Positions 9,592 to 21,526 of a DNA stretch of 64,000 nt are shown here, piece after piece (the stretch's first letter is position 1; each line of letters opens with the position of its first letter). The position numbers and the translations under genes are program-made. The notes under the pieces are model-generated. The model was given only the letters and a program-made list of their open reading frames with translations, was not told where the DNA came from and ran no database searches. Location of the stretch: NCBI GenBank assembly GCA_011319805.1, contig SJRY01000143.1:124001-188000 (forward strand). The letters are read 5' to 3'. The DNA is from Macrocybe gigantea (lineage: Eukaryota > Basidiomycota > Agaricomycetes > Agaricales > Callistosporiaceae).

Positions 9592-12104
9592 ATGGCCACC
9601 GTTGTCAATAAGACCGCCCATGCATTCGATAAAATCAGGTTCGAAGCCCTCCTGAATCGACGGTTCTTTTATGCACCAGCATTTGAAATCTATGGAGGTA
9701 AGCATGACGCATTTCTCCATCGTTACAGCGAGGAATCGTATAAAACGCGATATACGCGCTTCTTCCAGGCGTCGCCGGTCTGTACGATTATGGCCCACCA
9801 GGCTCAGCACTGCAAGCCAACATCATCGCGGAATGGAGGAAACACTTTATCGTTGAGGAGAATATGTTGGAACTGGACACGACCGTCATGACTCCATCCT
9901 CCGTCTTCGAGACATCCGGCCACGTAGCGAGGTTCGCGGACTGGATGGTGAAGGACAGCAAGACAGGCGACGTTCTCCGTGCTGACCACCTGGTCAAGAA
10001 CGTGCTTGAGGCCCGTTTAGAAGGGGACAGGGAAGCCAGGGGTTTGGAGGCCGTTCCTTCACCCATAGATGACAAAAAGAAGAAGAAGAAAAAGGGTGCA
10101 AAGACAACCGTCGTGCAGCTGCCGGACGAGATCGTGAAGGAGTATGAGATTATCCTGGCCAAGGTGCGTTTCATCCCCTCACTACATCGAAAACAGTATA
10201 GCCAAATGTTTTTATTGAATCAGCTCGATAACTACGATGGTCCGCAGCTGGGTGAGCTCTGTCGCAAGTACAACATCCGGAACCCCGACACCGACAATGA
10301 AGTCACTGAACCCCAACTCTTTAACCTCATGTTTACGAGCAGCATAGGTCCCACTGGTCAACATAGAGGGTGTGTACCGAATACCGGCTTACAGTGCCCC
10401 GTGTTTTGACGCGCATACATTCTGCAGCTACCTACGGCCCGAAACGGCCCAAGGTCACTTCCTGAATTTCGCCCGACTCCTCGACTTCAACAACGGGCGC
10501 GTCCCATTCGCCTCCGCGCAAATTGGCCGCTCCTTCCGAAACGAAATCTCGCCAAGAGCGGGCCTGATGCGCGTGCGCGAATTCACAATGGCCGAAATCG
10601 AGCATTTCGTCGACCCGACGGACAAGTCGCATCCCAAATTCAAGCAGGTGCGCTCGGTCCAGCTAGACATGCTCGACAAGGACACGCAGGAGGGCGGTAG
10701 CTCGCAGACGACGAAGATGAGCATAGGTGACGCGGTGGACAATGGCATCGTCGCGAATGAGACGTTGGGCTACTTCTTGGTCCGCATATATCAGTTCCTG
10801 ACCAAGATCGGCATCAATCCGGCGCGGCTGAGATTCAGGCAGCACATGGCAAACGAGATGGCGCATTATGCGACTGACTGCTGGGACGCAGAGATCCACA
10901 ACTCCAACGGCTGGACGGAGTGCGTTGGATGCGCTGACAGAGCGGCGTACGATCTCACCGTACACTCGAACAAGACCGGCACACCGCTCGTCGTGAGGCA
11001 GGCATTGAAGGAACCGATATTTTTTGAGAAAGAGGTGGTGGAGTGGGACAAGAAGGTTCTCGGCAAGACGTTCAAGGCGGATGCTGCCGTTATCACGAAG
11101 ATTATTGAGGAAATGTCGGAAGAGGACCTCGCTACATTGCGGGGTCAACTGGCGCAAGGGTGCGTGTCTTTTGAAGACGCATATATGCAATCTCTCCTCT
11201 TTGCGCTTTCTCTGACTCCGATTTGCAGCTCTGCTATTATCAAGTCGGGGGCCAAGGAGTTCACACTGACTCCGGAACATCTAACGATCGAGAAAAAAAC
11301 ACTGAGACAGACAGGTTAGATTTTGCTCTCTCCCTGTTACTGCGATCTAAAGCGGATTTTTTCTCGGCCCTAAATCAGTCAGGGAATTCACACCCAATGT
11401 CATCGAACCCTCATTCGGTCTCGGTCGCATCCTCTATGCCCTACTGGAGCACAGCTTCTGGAGCAGAGAACAAGACATTGAACGTGGAGCGAGTAGAGAC
11501 TTTTTGGGCCATTGTGTCTCCGGCTAATGATTTTTCAGGTCCTGTCGCTTCCCGCCGTCATCGCTCCCACGAAAGTTCTGATTGTCCCTCTGAGTGCAAG
11601 AGATGAATTCGACCCGCTTGTCGAGGAAGTCTGTGCGTTTAATTCGTTATGCTATGTGCCCGTTTCCTTCAGCGTCTCACCGCCTAACAGCATCGAAGCT
11701 GCGAAAAGCCGGCATTTCTTCTCGCGTAGACGATTCGAACGCCTCGATCGGGAGGAGATATTCGCGAAATGACGAGTTAGGCACGCCCTTTGGCATCACG
11801 GTTGATTTTGCATGTGCGTTTATCTGGCCATCCAATATCCTTTTCATCATCGCTCATATTTCTTACAAACAAATAGCTGTGCAAAAACGGACAATCACAT
11901 TGCGGTATGTGAAGAATCATATACTTATTATACACGCGCGATTTTGAACGCGTTTTCAGGGAACGTGATACGACGGATCAGCTGATCGGTTCGATCGATG
12001 AAGTGACTTCGTTAGTCGCGGAGCTCGTCAATGGAACAATTGATTGGGCAGAAGCTTGCAAGCGCTTGCCCAAATACGACGGCGTGCAAGCCGTTGACCA
12101 GTAG
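9592..12104 (+). CDS. GRS1: glycyl-tRNA synthetase, cytosolic form from this start
   Basis: A class II eukaryotic glycyl-tRNA synthetase that charges tRNA-Gly. Eight introns can be placed by phase. Visible landmarks in order are [17 protein letters not shown], the Lys-rich insertion after PSPIDD near 10070-10095, [14 protein letters not shown], motif 2 [13 protein letters not shown] with [26 protein letters not shown], motif 3 [16 protein letters not shown], and the anticodon-binding domain with KVLIVPL and [10 protein letters not shown]. The stop is at 12102-12104. The intron 11489-11538 appears to be GC-AG (gcgagt...ttcag), because only this donor joins ERG to VLSLPAV in frame. No separate mitochondrial gene is in the window; see the upstream start at 9514. 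The reading frame is intact, with no frameshift. Confidence 0.95.
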
Positions 12105-12340
12105 ATCTCGTCTCTTACAAAATTTCTCTGGATCTAGAGTCATGGAGTGACTGAATCACAAGAAGGAAACGTCCATCGTACTCTGTTAATCTCTCATACT
12201 GCATATTTATTAGAAGTTGAACTAGAAGTATCAAGATGTGGCATGTTTGAATGCCAGGAAGTATTAAAAACAAAAAAGCAAATCCATCATCCAGCTCAGA
12301 CTTCAAGATTATTTAGAGATCGCTTGTAATACGCAGGAGC

Positions 12341-13638
12341 CTAGACCGCTGCAGCTTCCAGGTCGACGTCTTTGCGGCGACTGTCAGCCGTATGAGGGTT
12401 GGCTTCAGTAATCTCCCTATCAGAATTAGTCTGAGCATCGGGAGCATCTGCATCTGCTTTGCCTTCTTCTACAGGTCGTGACTCGGCAAGGTTAGGATGC
12501 GTAATGGAGGTTGATACGGTCCAGGCAGTGTCTGGCCTGGCCAGCCCAAGATGGATCCTCATCACCAATAATAACGGAGCGAGACCCTGGAGACGCTCAA
12601 GTCAAAAACGATGCGACACATGCAAATCGTATTCAACCTACAGTCATGGTTACCGAGATGGCGTCGAACATGCTCTGCTCAATCGAGAACGTGCGCGTAG
12701 CTTGAAGCAATACGTACGCCAACGATGGGACAGTGTACAGCAGCGCCGATTCAACCACGACCTCGATGATTCGTTTGAACTTCCGCGCACTTTGCAGTCG
12801 GCTCATCATGTATATTCGGATGACGATGAGAGTAGATGCTGACAGCGTTACGCCGGCACCGAGAAAATAGCCCGCTTGGACGATCATGTGTTCATGCGCC
12901 GCGAGCGCCCGAGCTTCAGGTGTAGGAGGGAGAGGCGCAAGAACGATCTGGAGATAAGTATCGTAGAAGAAGAGACCTGTCGATGGGAGGGAATGATTGA
13001 TATCTTTCTCTGACGGAAAATCAGGATTGACTTGCCAGCCTCAGCGGCCGTAGCCGAACTCAAGATGGTGACGATAAGAAAACTGCGGTTCCATACGTTC
13101 CAGCACCTCCAGATCTCGTTGAAACTATGAGTTTGGACAAACGGTGGGGACAAGAGCGAACGCAGCTCACCATCAGGCCATCGGCAATGACCATTGCCAA
13201 GTAAAGCGTTATAGCTGGTATGACAACATCCACAATGGGTGGATAGAAATAAAGTTCTTCAAGATCTCGCAACGAGTTCGATGTAAAGGCCAAAGATAAC
13301 GTATAAACGCCATGGCCGATGGAAACCATGATCAAGATATACTGTATGACGACGATCGCCGCGATGAAGCTTCTCTTCTTCTCCGGTCGTTTGTCTAGAC
13401 GCACAGAGAAATCATCCTGCTGATGGTAATGAGGAAAGAACCGCACAGTTCGCATATATCATTAGGGCGAGCGCGGAGGTATATGTCCCTTGAGGGGTTA
13501 GAGGTCCCTGTCGGTCTTGAATGGTACCTGTGGATAAATTTGCTTACCCGACAAGAGACATACAAGGGGCGCGCTGTTGAGAGACTGAGCAATGTCTTGC
13601 AATTCTCCAGGCAAAGCACGGGAAGGTCCTTCTGCCAT
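12341..13638 (-). CDS. fungal seven-transmembrane protein (GPCR-like)
   Basis: The minus-strand exons give hydrophobic helices in the order FIAAIVVIQYILIMVS, VIPAITLYLAMVIADGL, a short exon with IWRCWNVWNRSFLIV, VQAGYFLGAGVTLSAS, YTVPSLAYVLLQ and GLAPLLLLVMRI, followed by a polar acidic tail ending in Val at the stop 12341-12343. The GDGLL-IWRCW-like motif and the layout match a large Agaricomycete 7TM family with GPCR-like topology; ligands are unknown. The intron 12977-13035 is GC-AG (gcaagt...gacag). The N-terminus is uncertain. A start at 13638 (MAEGPSRALPG) with an intron leads to a helix ALALMIYANC, but the frame does not run cleanly into the next exon near 13430. Confidence 0.7.
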
Positions 13639-14696
13639 GGCTCAAATTTTGCGAGGTTGGGTATGGTAAATCTCAATTGGTTACGCCGTTGCATCTGGTT
13701 CCTATATAACATGGGGCCAGAGCCGAAAGAAATTAGATTTTATATCACCGTGCTATAATTGTTCATGTTCTTACAGGCAGATCAGGCCTCTCTGGACCAG
13801 CAACAGGTTGCCAATGAAGATAGATTCTGTCGATCAGAGAGCCTAGGAACCACTGACAGATGTGCACTCCATGATTGCAGAGCCAGGACGATTCTCGCAC
13901 CTATCCACCCCCTATGATTAGCCTCCAGTGCGCAATTCAAGACTTCCATTCCTTTGACGATTTCTGCTAGATCTTGCACTATCTGCCCTGTTATTGTGTT
14001 TCTCTTTGAATGCAAAGACTCTGGACACTTTACACATCCATCAGGTCTTGTCAACCGCGAAGAACGAATGGGACACAACCAAACAAACGGTGGGTTTTTT
14101 CAGCGCAAAAGCGGGCGCATGGGGTGAGACGACGATTGCACGAAGGCGAAGCTATGCGGGAACTACCGACGGATGTAAGGCTCTTCATCGTTCAGGTGCT
14201 GATGTGGGTCCAGAAAACCGAATCACGAAGGATCTGTGATTGACTTATCTGCTTCAGAGTTATTTACAAGTCTCTTCCTGGTGTAGTGGACTTCATCATG
14301 ATTTCATTCGAATTCTCGGACTAACTTGGACACAGTCATATTGAACAAAGACGAGCTCGGTTTGCTTTGGGTTTTTGAAGTTCCATTGACCGCTGTATGA
14401 CAAAGGTGTCACTGTGGACACCCTCTGCAAACACCTGCAACTTGTCGCACTCTGATTGAGATAGACCTGCGCCGAAAGACGGTGTTGATCATGAGTCTGA
14501 CAAGTGACGTTCTATCGAACACAGTGACCACTCCTCTGCCGGGTTCATATCCTGCTAATAGTATCTTTTCGCGGCCGAAGGTGACATCCCTCAGTGTTGT
14601 TGGTGCGAGTTTCAGTCCTACCAGTAGTATGTTCTTTACGCTTTTTGGTAGGAAAGTGAAAATGCCGAAACTGAAACGCGCGCCGGATAGTGAAAA
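13639..14696. other. intergenic, nothing recognised
   Basis: Plus-strand frames at 13994-14243 and 14482-14838 have no recognisable features; the second runs antisense to the end of the NYN gene. Confidence 0.4.
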
Positions 14697-17600
14697 TCAA
14701 TGGACCAATTCCGTTTCTTCCAACAGACTGTCCGCAAATTGCTCCAATGCGATGATTCTGAACTTTCCACTCTGTCCCCATTCACTGTCTTCTCCAAACT
14801 CTCTTCTCCACGCGCGACCTGTAAAGGACATGGATTAGAGCATTGACAGGATACCTAGCATTCGACTTACTCAATCCCTCCTCCCAAGCATATAACTCAA
14901 CATTCCATCCTCGTTTCAGTGCAGTACGAACGGGCCTGAGGACAAACCGAGTCAGGAGGGTTGACTTGGAAACAAAGAGTAATCCTCACCTAAAAACCCA
15001 TCCTCACTGAACTGTCCGACATTCCCATCGCCGTGGCGAGCACAATAGTCGCACCCTTGGGAACATCGTCAGTAGCGGCGATGGCTTGATGGAGCTTCAA
15101 TTGTAGAAGTTCATCGACCCCCTGCTCTCGATAGCGGATTCGCTGTCCTGTTATCGTATGTGCAGGCAACGTATGCCATTTAGATTGCGTATACGCATGG
15201 AGTGCGGCGGCGGCGTGTGGGTGATGATGTTGGACATGTTGAACCAGATGGTGCTTTAAATGAGAATGCGGGTGGGAGATTGGTCGGATGAAGTATTGGT
15301 GGCCGTGCTTGAGCCATGATCGGCCGAGTGAGAGACACCAACGCTCGATGATTGCTCTGCGTTAACAACTGGGAGCGAGGGGGAACGGAGCTGTGCTCGG
15401 CATCATCTAAAAACAAGCCAAGAGCGCTGCTCAACGTTCCGCTTTCTGCGTCACCGCTAGTAACGCCTGCACTGTCGGCGCTGGTACCTTCGGACAATCG
15501 TCTGCGATGCTCTCTACTCCCTTCTGGCTGAGAACTAGAAGTCACGGCAGGTTGAAGTGCCGAGGTTCCGATTGCGCTGGTACTATGCCTCTTCTTCCTT
15601 TTCTCCTCAGACGCACGGTAATGTCGTTCTCGGTCCATGCCGTCCCCTTATTGCAGATGAGTCACGATGACCGTTTTCAGGTAAATATTACCAGTAACAT
15701 ACCAAGGTCGGGAACCCTGATGTAAACTCGAACTTCATATCCCAACCGTTCCATGGTGTCCATAGGTTGATACAGCGGACTCGATGTCACCAAGACTCGT
15801 CCTATCGCAACAAAACAGTCTCAGTCATCGCACAAAGGTCAATGTGATGTAGTGACAACCCACGCGTTATGGGCCGCCCTCTCTCCAAGATGAGCATCAA
15901 AGCAATATGAGATAACCGGCGCACAGTGCCTTTTCTACGCCGCGGAGAATTGAACAACGTCACATCCCCCTCCCCCTCCTCGGCGAACTCTTCAACAGAT
16001 CTGGCAGGTACAACATCATTGCCGGACGTAGAAATAGTAACGTTAGCTTTAGGCGATGTGGGTATAGAATAAGAGTCTCCTGTTAAATTAGAGCGAGTAG
16101 CAGAATCAGATAATGTAGTGGTCTGAACCCCAGACGAAGTAGGAGATGGGTAACCCTGAGAAAAACGAGGCTTGGCCGAGGCGACTTCAGTCCTCTTCCT
16201 AGGCAATGCAAATGCAGACGAGATGTGCGTTGGGGTAGTCGAAGGCGTCGAACCGCGAGTGTTATCGGTAGCATTTGTTGCGACATTAGATGAGACAGGT
16301 GTATCGAGACCTGTCCCTGCAGAATAAACGACTCTGGCAGCCGTTGCAAAGGAAGGAAGTGGAATCGGAGTGTGTGGAATCGAAAGAGCGGAAGGCAGGG
16401 TAACGGCGGACGTAAGAGAAGACGGGGAAATGCGGTTAGGAGTGCCCTCTGGAGACTTTCCGGTCTTCGTCCCGGCCTTTGACGTCAACATCGATGGCGG
16501 TGAGGAAGCACGGGAAATGACGATGGTGGCATGAGATGGGGAAGAACTTTCGGCATAGATCGAGGGCGAAGTGGCCACTTTCCGCCGGCTACCTATTCGT
16601 CCATCCACATTAACATCTTCTACAATGCTCTCTATGATAATCGGAGAGAGCTCTAGATGGCCTTGTGCCTTCATATTTGACTGAACAAGGTTTGATCCCC
16701 GAGCGCTGTTGCCGGTGTCATCTTTCTCTTCGGCAGCCCGATGAACGGGACGACCTTGGCGCAACTCGCGGGTCCCCAAATATGCTGGTCGTTCCAGAAC
16801 GACGCTATCAACGTCGTATTCGTCAATGTCAGCGCCACCTTCTTCCTCGGAACGTGTGCTGTTCTTGATGGCCGCCATTCCTGCGGCGATGGTTTCGCCT
16901 GCCGTACGATCCGGAGAGGCGGCAGAAGTCGACGGTGGTAGTGAAGCCGGCGGCATCGCGTCCCTGGGTCCACCGTTCGCATCAATCGAAAGTGATGCTG
17001 GTCTATTACGTGCGCGTTTAGGAGTGGCATGTCGTTTATGGTAGTTAAGCAATCCAATAAGAATATTTGAGCTGGAAGGAAAGAAGGAGAGAGAACAGCA
17101 AAGGTCAGTAAAAGAAATGTGAGCTTGGAAAGCGGAAGGAATCGATAACGATAGCACAACGAGGAAAATGGCAAGGTTCTGACAACCTTAGTTACTTTCC
17201 TTCGGTCTCAGGTGCCACGAGGCACAGACCACTGAGGGCATCGCGTCTTAAATGGTGGATTCACAATTTCGGACTCGAAAGAGAAACCCGGGGGATGGAA
17301 AAAAAAAGAAAGAAAGAAAGGATAACCTGGAGAAACTCAACTGATCGATGAAAATATGAACCAATGCATCATCATCCTTCGGCGATGGCCCCCTTGGATC
17401 CAATAAATTATTTCTCTCGCCCTCATCTAACCCATTGTTATATCCCAAATTGTCCACTTCTTTCATTCGATTCAAAATATCGTCGAGCGCCAGTTTGTCT
17501 TTAGGAACAGCCTACCCAGCTTCCATGCCAAATTAAATAACCTATGTCCTTCGCGCGTCGCATGACTGGTCGAGGAGTGTGGTATCTCGGTGGGAATGTC

Positions 17601-19123
17601 TTTCATATTGGATGCATTTGGAGTTTGCGTGCCTTTGTTTAATTCTGAAAGAAGGTTATGAGGAGCATGCCCAACAACGTTGTTGGCATCCAAGGCTTGT
17701 CGAGTCTTGGGTCTCTTCCGCCGTCGGATATGCGATCCGATACGAGGCGCCTCCGGGCCGCTGGTGCTTGCTGCGTCACCACCGGTTTCAGGCCCGCTTG
17801 TGACACTTTGAGCCTCCAAGTGAAATACTGCTGGCCTTGGTGGTGGAGATGGAGACATAAAGGGTTCAGGACGAGTAAGGATCTGCATCACAGGGTGATC
17901 ATCCTGCTGACTTGCAGCGCGAAGCTTGTGCTTCTTCCTCGTCCTGGCACGCGTACGTGGGGTCGATGAAGGAACGTCGGAGACTACAGTTGTCTTGTCG
18001 GTGGGTTCGTGATCAAAAGCGAAGTCATGCGTGGAAGGAGATGCGGGAACAGACTTGGATTTGGATTTAGGCTTGATAGTAGAATGAGATGAAGGTTCTG
18101 AGACCGGGTCCTGGTCGCTGTAGTTGCCACCACTGGAAGTATGGTGCTTTTCTGCTTTTCGGTCAACAATTTCCTCAACGTGCGATAGTAGACCAGCTGT
18201 TCGTGCGAGAGAGTTGGGCCTATCGGGCCGTCGACGCTTTCGTTTTCGACGAGGTTCTATTCAACTCATGTGTGAGTCAGTCCCCTCCGACTGAAAATAT
18301 TGGGAGCATATGAGGAGACAAAGGTTGACTCCGCTCGCCAATGAAAACATACCTATGACATGACTCCATGTCCCTGGCTGTTGAGGTGTAGGGGAGCCAT
18401 CTAGAAGCATACTTCCGCGTTGTGCATTCCAACGAGCGCGCTCCGCTGCTATAAAATTAAGAGTCTTGTCCAGATAACCAAGCGAGGGATGATGATCTGT
18501 GCCAACGTCTTCTGGTTCGTGGTCGTGATCAGGTTCCGTAGACGTGGAAGAGACTGAAAGATATGATGGAGCAGGTTGGGACTGAATGCTGGATCAAGTT
18601 CGCTTTCGAGGTTCCCTTCATCGTCCTCCGCATCTTCATCGATGTCATCTTCCTCCTCCACATCGTCCATCTCTGTGGCAGACTCTATCTCAACCGTCCG
18701 AGCGCCCTCTGTGTCTGACTCTTCTGCCCCCTCTTCGACATCTGATTCAACGCCGTCGCTGGTGACAGAAGAGACGCGGAGATAGTCGGCGATGGGCTGT
18801 TGATTCCAAACCGTCGACCGACGCTCAATATCGGTATCCAGGCCCGTGCCAGTGCTTGTAAGAGTCGTAGACTCGCTTCTTGAGTCCGTAAAATCATCAC
18901 GTCGGCGAAGATGGTGGTTGTGTGCCATTGCGGGTATCCTCGGCGGTGGCTGCAGATGCACAAGCTCCCTCAAAACGGTCGTGAATGCCCCGAGATCTGG
19001 CTGTTCATCTGATGTGTAGATTGAATCGGACGCGGAGGAGGCGGAGAAGGGGCTGATGGGAACAGTTAGTGAGGCCGGCGACTCGGTGCTACTCAAGGAA
19101 TAGGTGGACTTGTAAGGCGGCAT
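14697..19123 (-). CDS. large NYN-domain (limkain-b1-type) putative RNase with long disordered insertions
   Basis: The N-terminal 600 or so residues are low in complexity: a Ser-rich start (MPPYKSTYSLSS), an acidic stretch near 18600-18700, and the basic RRKRKRRRPDR, a likely nuclear signal. The NYN (PIN-like) fold follows in pieces: VHIFID and HSNILIGLLNY joined across a 270-base intron (17072-17341), then about 400 Ser/Thr/Pro-rich residues, then GRVLVTSSPLY with YEVRVYIRVPDLG, another insertion, and YREQGVDELLQLKL, LATGDGNVGQFSEDGFLG and WNVELYAWEEGLSRAWRREFG. NYN proteins are metal-dependent RNases, and the Asp residues in FID and GDGN are the expected ligands. Four places (about 14989, 15031, 17511 and 18585) need one extra base to keep frame; I read these as sequence errors because the protein continues well on both sides. 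An alternative start in frame is 19249. Confidence 0.72.
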
Positions 19124-21526
19124 GATGGCACGGCGCTGATGAGGAGATACTGGGGTATGCGATGGGCAGGGCAGATGTGCCCGTTGCGCCTCCTGTTGGC
19201 CTCGAGGCTGACGACGTGGTGGCGGGAGGCAAGTTTGCACATGGCTCAACTATTGTGGTCGTGATGCTTTACATTTTTGGCACAGCCACGCTTACTCCTC
19301 AATGTCCTTCACGTCGTGTAGCCAGCACTTGGTCTTCAAGAAGACAGAGACAAAGGGTATTGGCAAAGAGCCTGATTGCTTCGCTCGATACCATGCGTTC
19401 ATCGTGATAACGGCATCACAGGAACATGCCCCTTCGTTTGTCTTCTAATATTCTCTTTAGGGTTCGAACGTCGTTACGAGCTTCTGCCAGGCGGACAAGA
19501 AAACGGGGACAGACCTTAGTGCATCTGTGCATCAGACTCATACGTGCGATAGGAGTCAGGCGCAATGCGTAATCTTCCTTTTCGACCGAATGTTCTCAGC
19601 CATGCCGATATTGAGGGTGCCGCCGATGCCCTTTGTTCTCCTTATCGACGCTGGAGTCAGCTCAGTCCTTCTCCCCGGAAGTGCCTATTTGATGACATGC
19701 ACCCCGAAGTACGGTTCCATTCCATATGAAGAACAACGGAAGAAGGACCTGCTTGCCTCCCAGCCGAGCGGCTTAACAAAGGATGAGACTGGTTTTATCC
19801 AATTTCGTCGCTTTCCTTGATATCCAAAAGTCTGTGATTGCCCCAAAATTTCCCTTCGGATCGCACTGCGGGCACAAGTCTCCTGTGGCCTTGACTGGGC
19901 GACATCTCACTTTCATGATCATCTGCATTTGCAGATGCGCAGCGGAAGCTCGACGATTCGCGTATTCGTTCTATCATTCTGCACCGAATCGGAAGCGCGA
20001 GCGCGCTTATGACTAGCTTCGCAAGCCATCCGAACACCCATCCTTGGATCCCCTTCCCTGTCGTCCTTTCGAGTCTGTCGATACTCACCCCGGAGCACAT
20101 GCGCCAATGTCACTTGCTCCGCCTCAAGCCTAGTCGGTTAGAAAAATGCCTCAGTATTGAGGCCTCACTGCGTCCATGCCGTCCTCCTTTCGGGCGGTCG
20201 ACTCGCCTTGTTTGCAGCTCAAGCAGTTTGACATGGTACAGCTCCCGAGCTACGATTACGAAAACCAGTCATGTTAGCGTCCTTCTCAAATACGGCTCTT
20301 CTACAACTATGGAGCAGGACATGCCGATATTGATCCCATCGAGCCCGTTCAATTTGGGTGCGTGGCTTACTTTTTAGGCTCCCCATCGAGCGGTTGGTCA
20401 AATCCCCATTCTTGGAGAGCGCCCATATACGGCTCGATCTTGTCCATATACGGTCGTTCCTGCATTCAGCGCCTTTGGAGTGGTGAGCGCGCGATGACTT
20501 GCATCCTGAAGGCGTGCGTCCAGTCATTTTCATTTCCCCCTCATGCAGGAACCTCGAACAGATCAAAGATAGACAGCGTTGAAGCCCGCATTCGTCATTC
20601 TCCGCTCGCCTCGTACATTCATCTCTTTCTGATCACGATCAACACGAACGAACAAATGATGTGGCCGAGTCGCAGTCGATTGCGGCATGATTCAGGCTGA
20701 TGCCAGTCATGATAATTCGTGCAGACAAGCACGGCCCTTTCGAAACTCCCCTTGGCTTAGCGCATAACGAGCACGCCATCCACCTACAGAAATATAACGT
20801 CACCCATACAACCCGACCATTGGAATCAATCGCATCCACAAACACATCACGCTGATATCCGAACCGCCCACACACGTCACCTAGAAAGTCTAAAAAGTAC
20901 CATCACCGGATACTACAGAATACGCAACCAGCAAAGCAATCTTTCCCAAGAGCCCGTTCTGGTCGCGCGACCAGGAGCATAAGCACAACGGAACTGAGAT
21001 ACGCATAAGTAAAAGCGAACAAAAACGTGTACCGTGTATGATAATTGACGCTGTATTCCTGCAGCTCGTTTTCTCTTGAGCTCCCACCCAAGTGGAAGAA
21101 AAGGACATCCACCGTAACCCGCATATCGTGTAACTCCATGCCACTGCACTCCTGTGTCATGTTCGCACGCGAATACCACGGAGGCAATAAATTAGCGTTG
21201 TCATAAGATTTGAGTTTTCAGGAAACCAAATTTTCTGGCGTTGTGATGGTAGCACATGATGTGGCGCTCATGGGATGTTTGTATCTGCCCTACCTGCTCA
21301 TGTACATCCCACCTGCACACAGTCGGGTATATTCTGCATTGACAAGCCGACAGGTTACCTTTTCCCAGCGATCTATCACGAGATGACGCGTCTCTACAAG
21401 TATGATCTGTTGCGGATAACGTAGTTATCACCCTTTTCGCTGTCTAACGTACCATTACTCGAAGCGACATGCATCATCGCGAAGGTCGATGACTGCTAAA
21501 TACCAAACATTGACCCGAGGCACATG
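19124..21526. other. gene-poor stretch with isolated coding-like pieces
   Basis: I could not build a gene. On the plus strand near 20220-20560 there are coding-like pieces (QLPSYDYENQS, then LFYNYGAGHADIDP, then PIERLVKSPFLES before a gtgagc donor) in frames that do not join, with an in-frame stop. On the minus strand, 20903-21187 encodes one hydrophobic helix (FLFAFTYAYLSSVVLML). These may be a decayed or badly sequenced gene. Confidence 0.3.

Noticed and set aside
14984..15040. NYN gene as a pseudogene because of two frame steps in the catalytic motif
   Set aside because: Conserved motifs continue on both sides, both steps fit loss of one G from a run of three, and similar steps occur in conserved genes.
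18558..18587. 29-base micro-intron in the NYN gene
   Set aside because: It is far below the intron size here; one added base near 18585 gives a continuous reading (FQSQPAPSYLSVSS), as at other sites in the window.
19440..19480. Possible tRNA T-loop (GGTTCGAACG)
   Set aside because: No acceptor stem, D-arm or anticodon arm could be folded around it.
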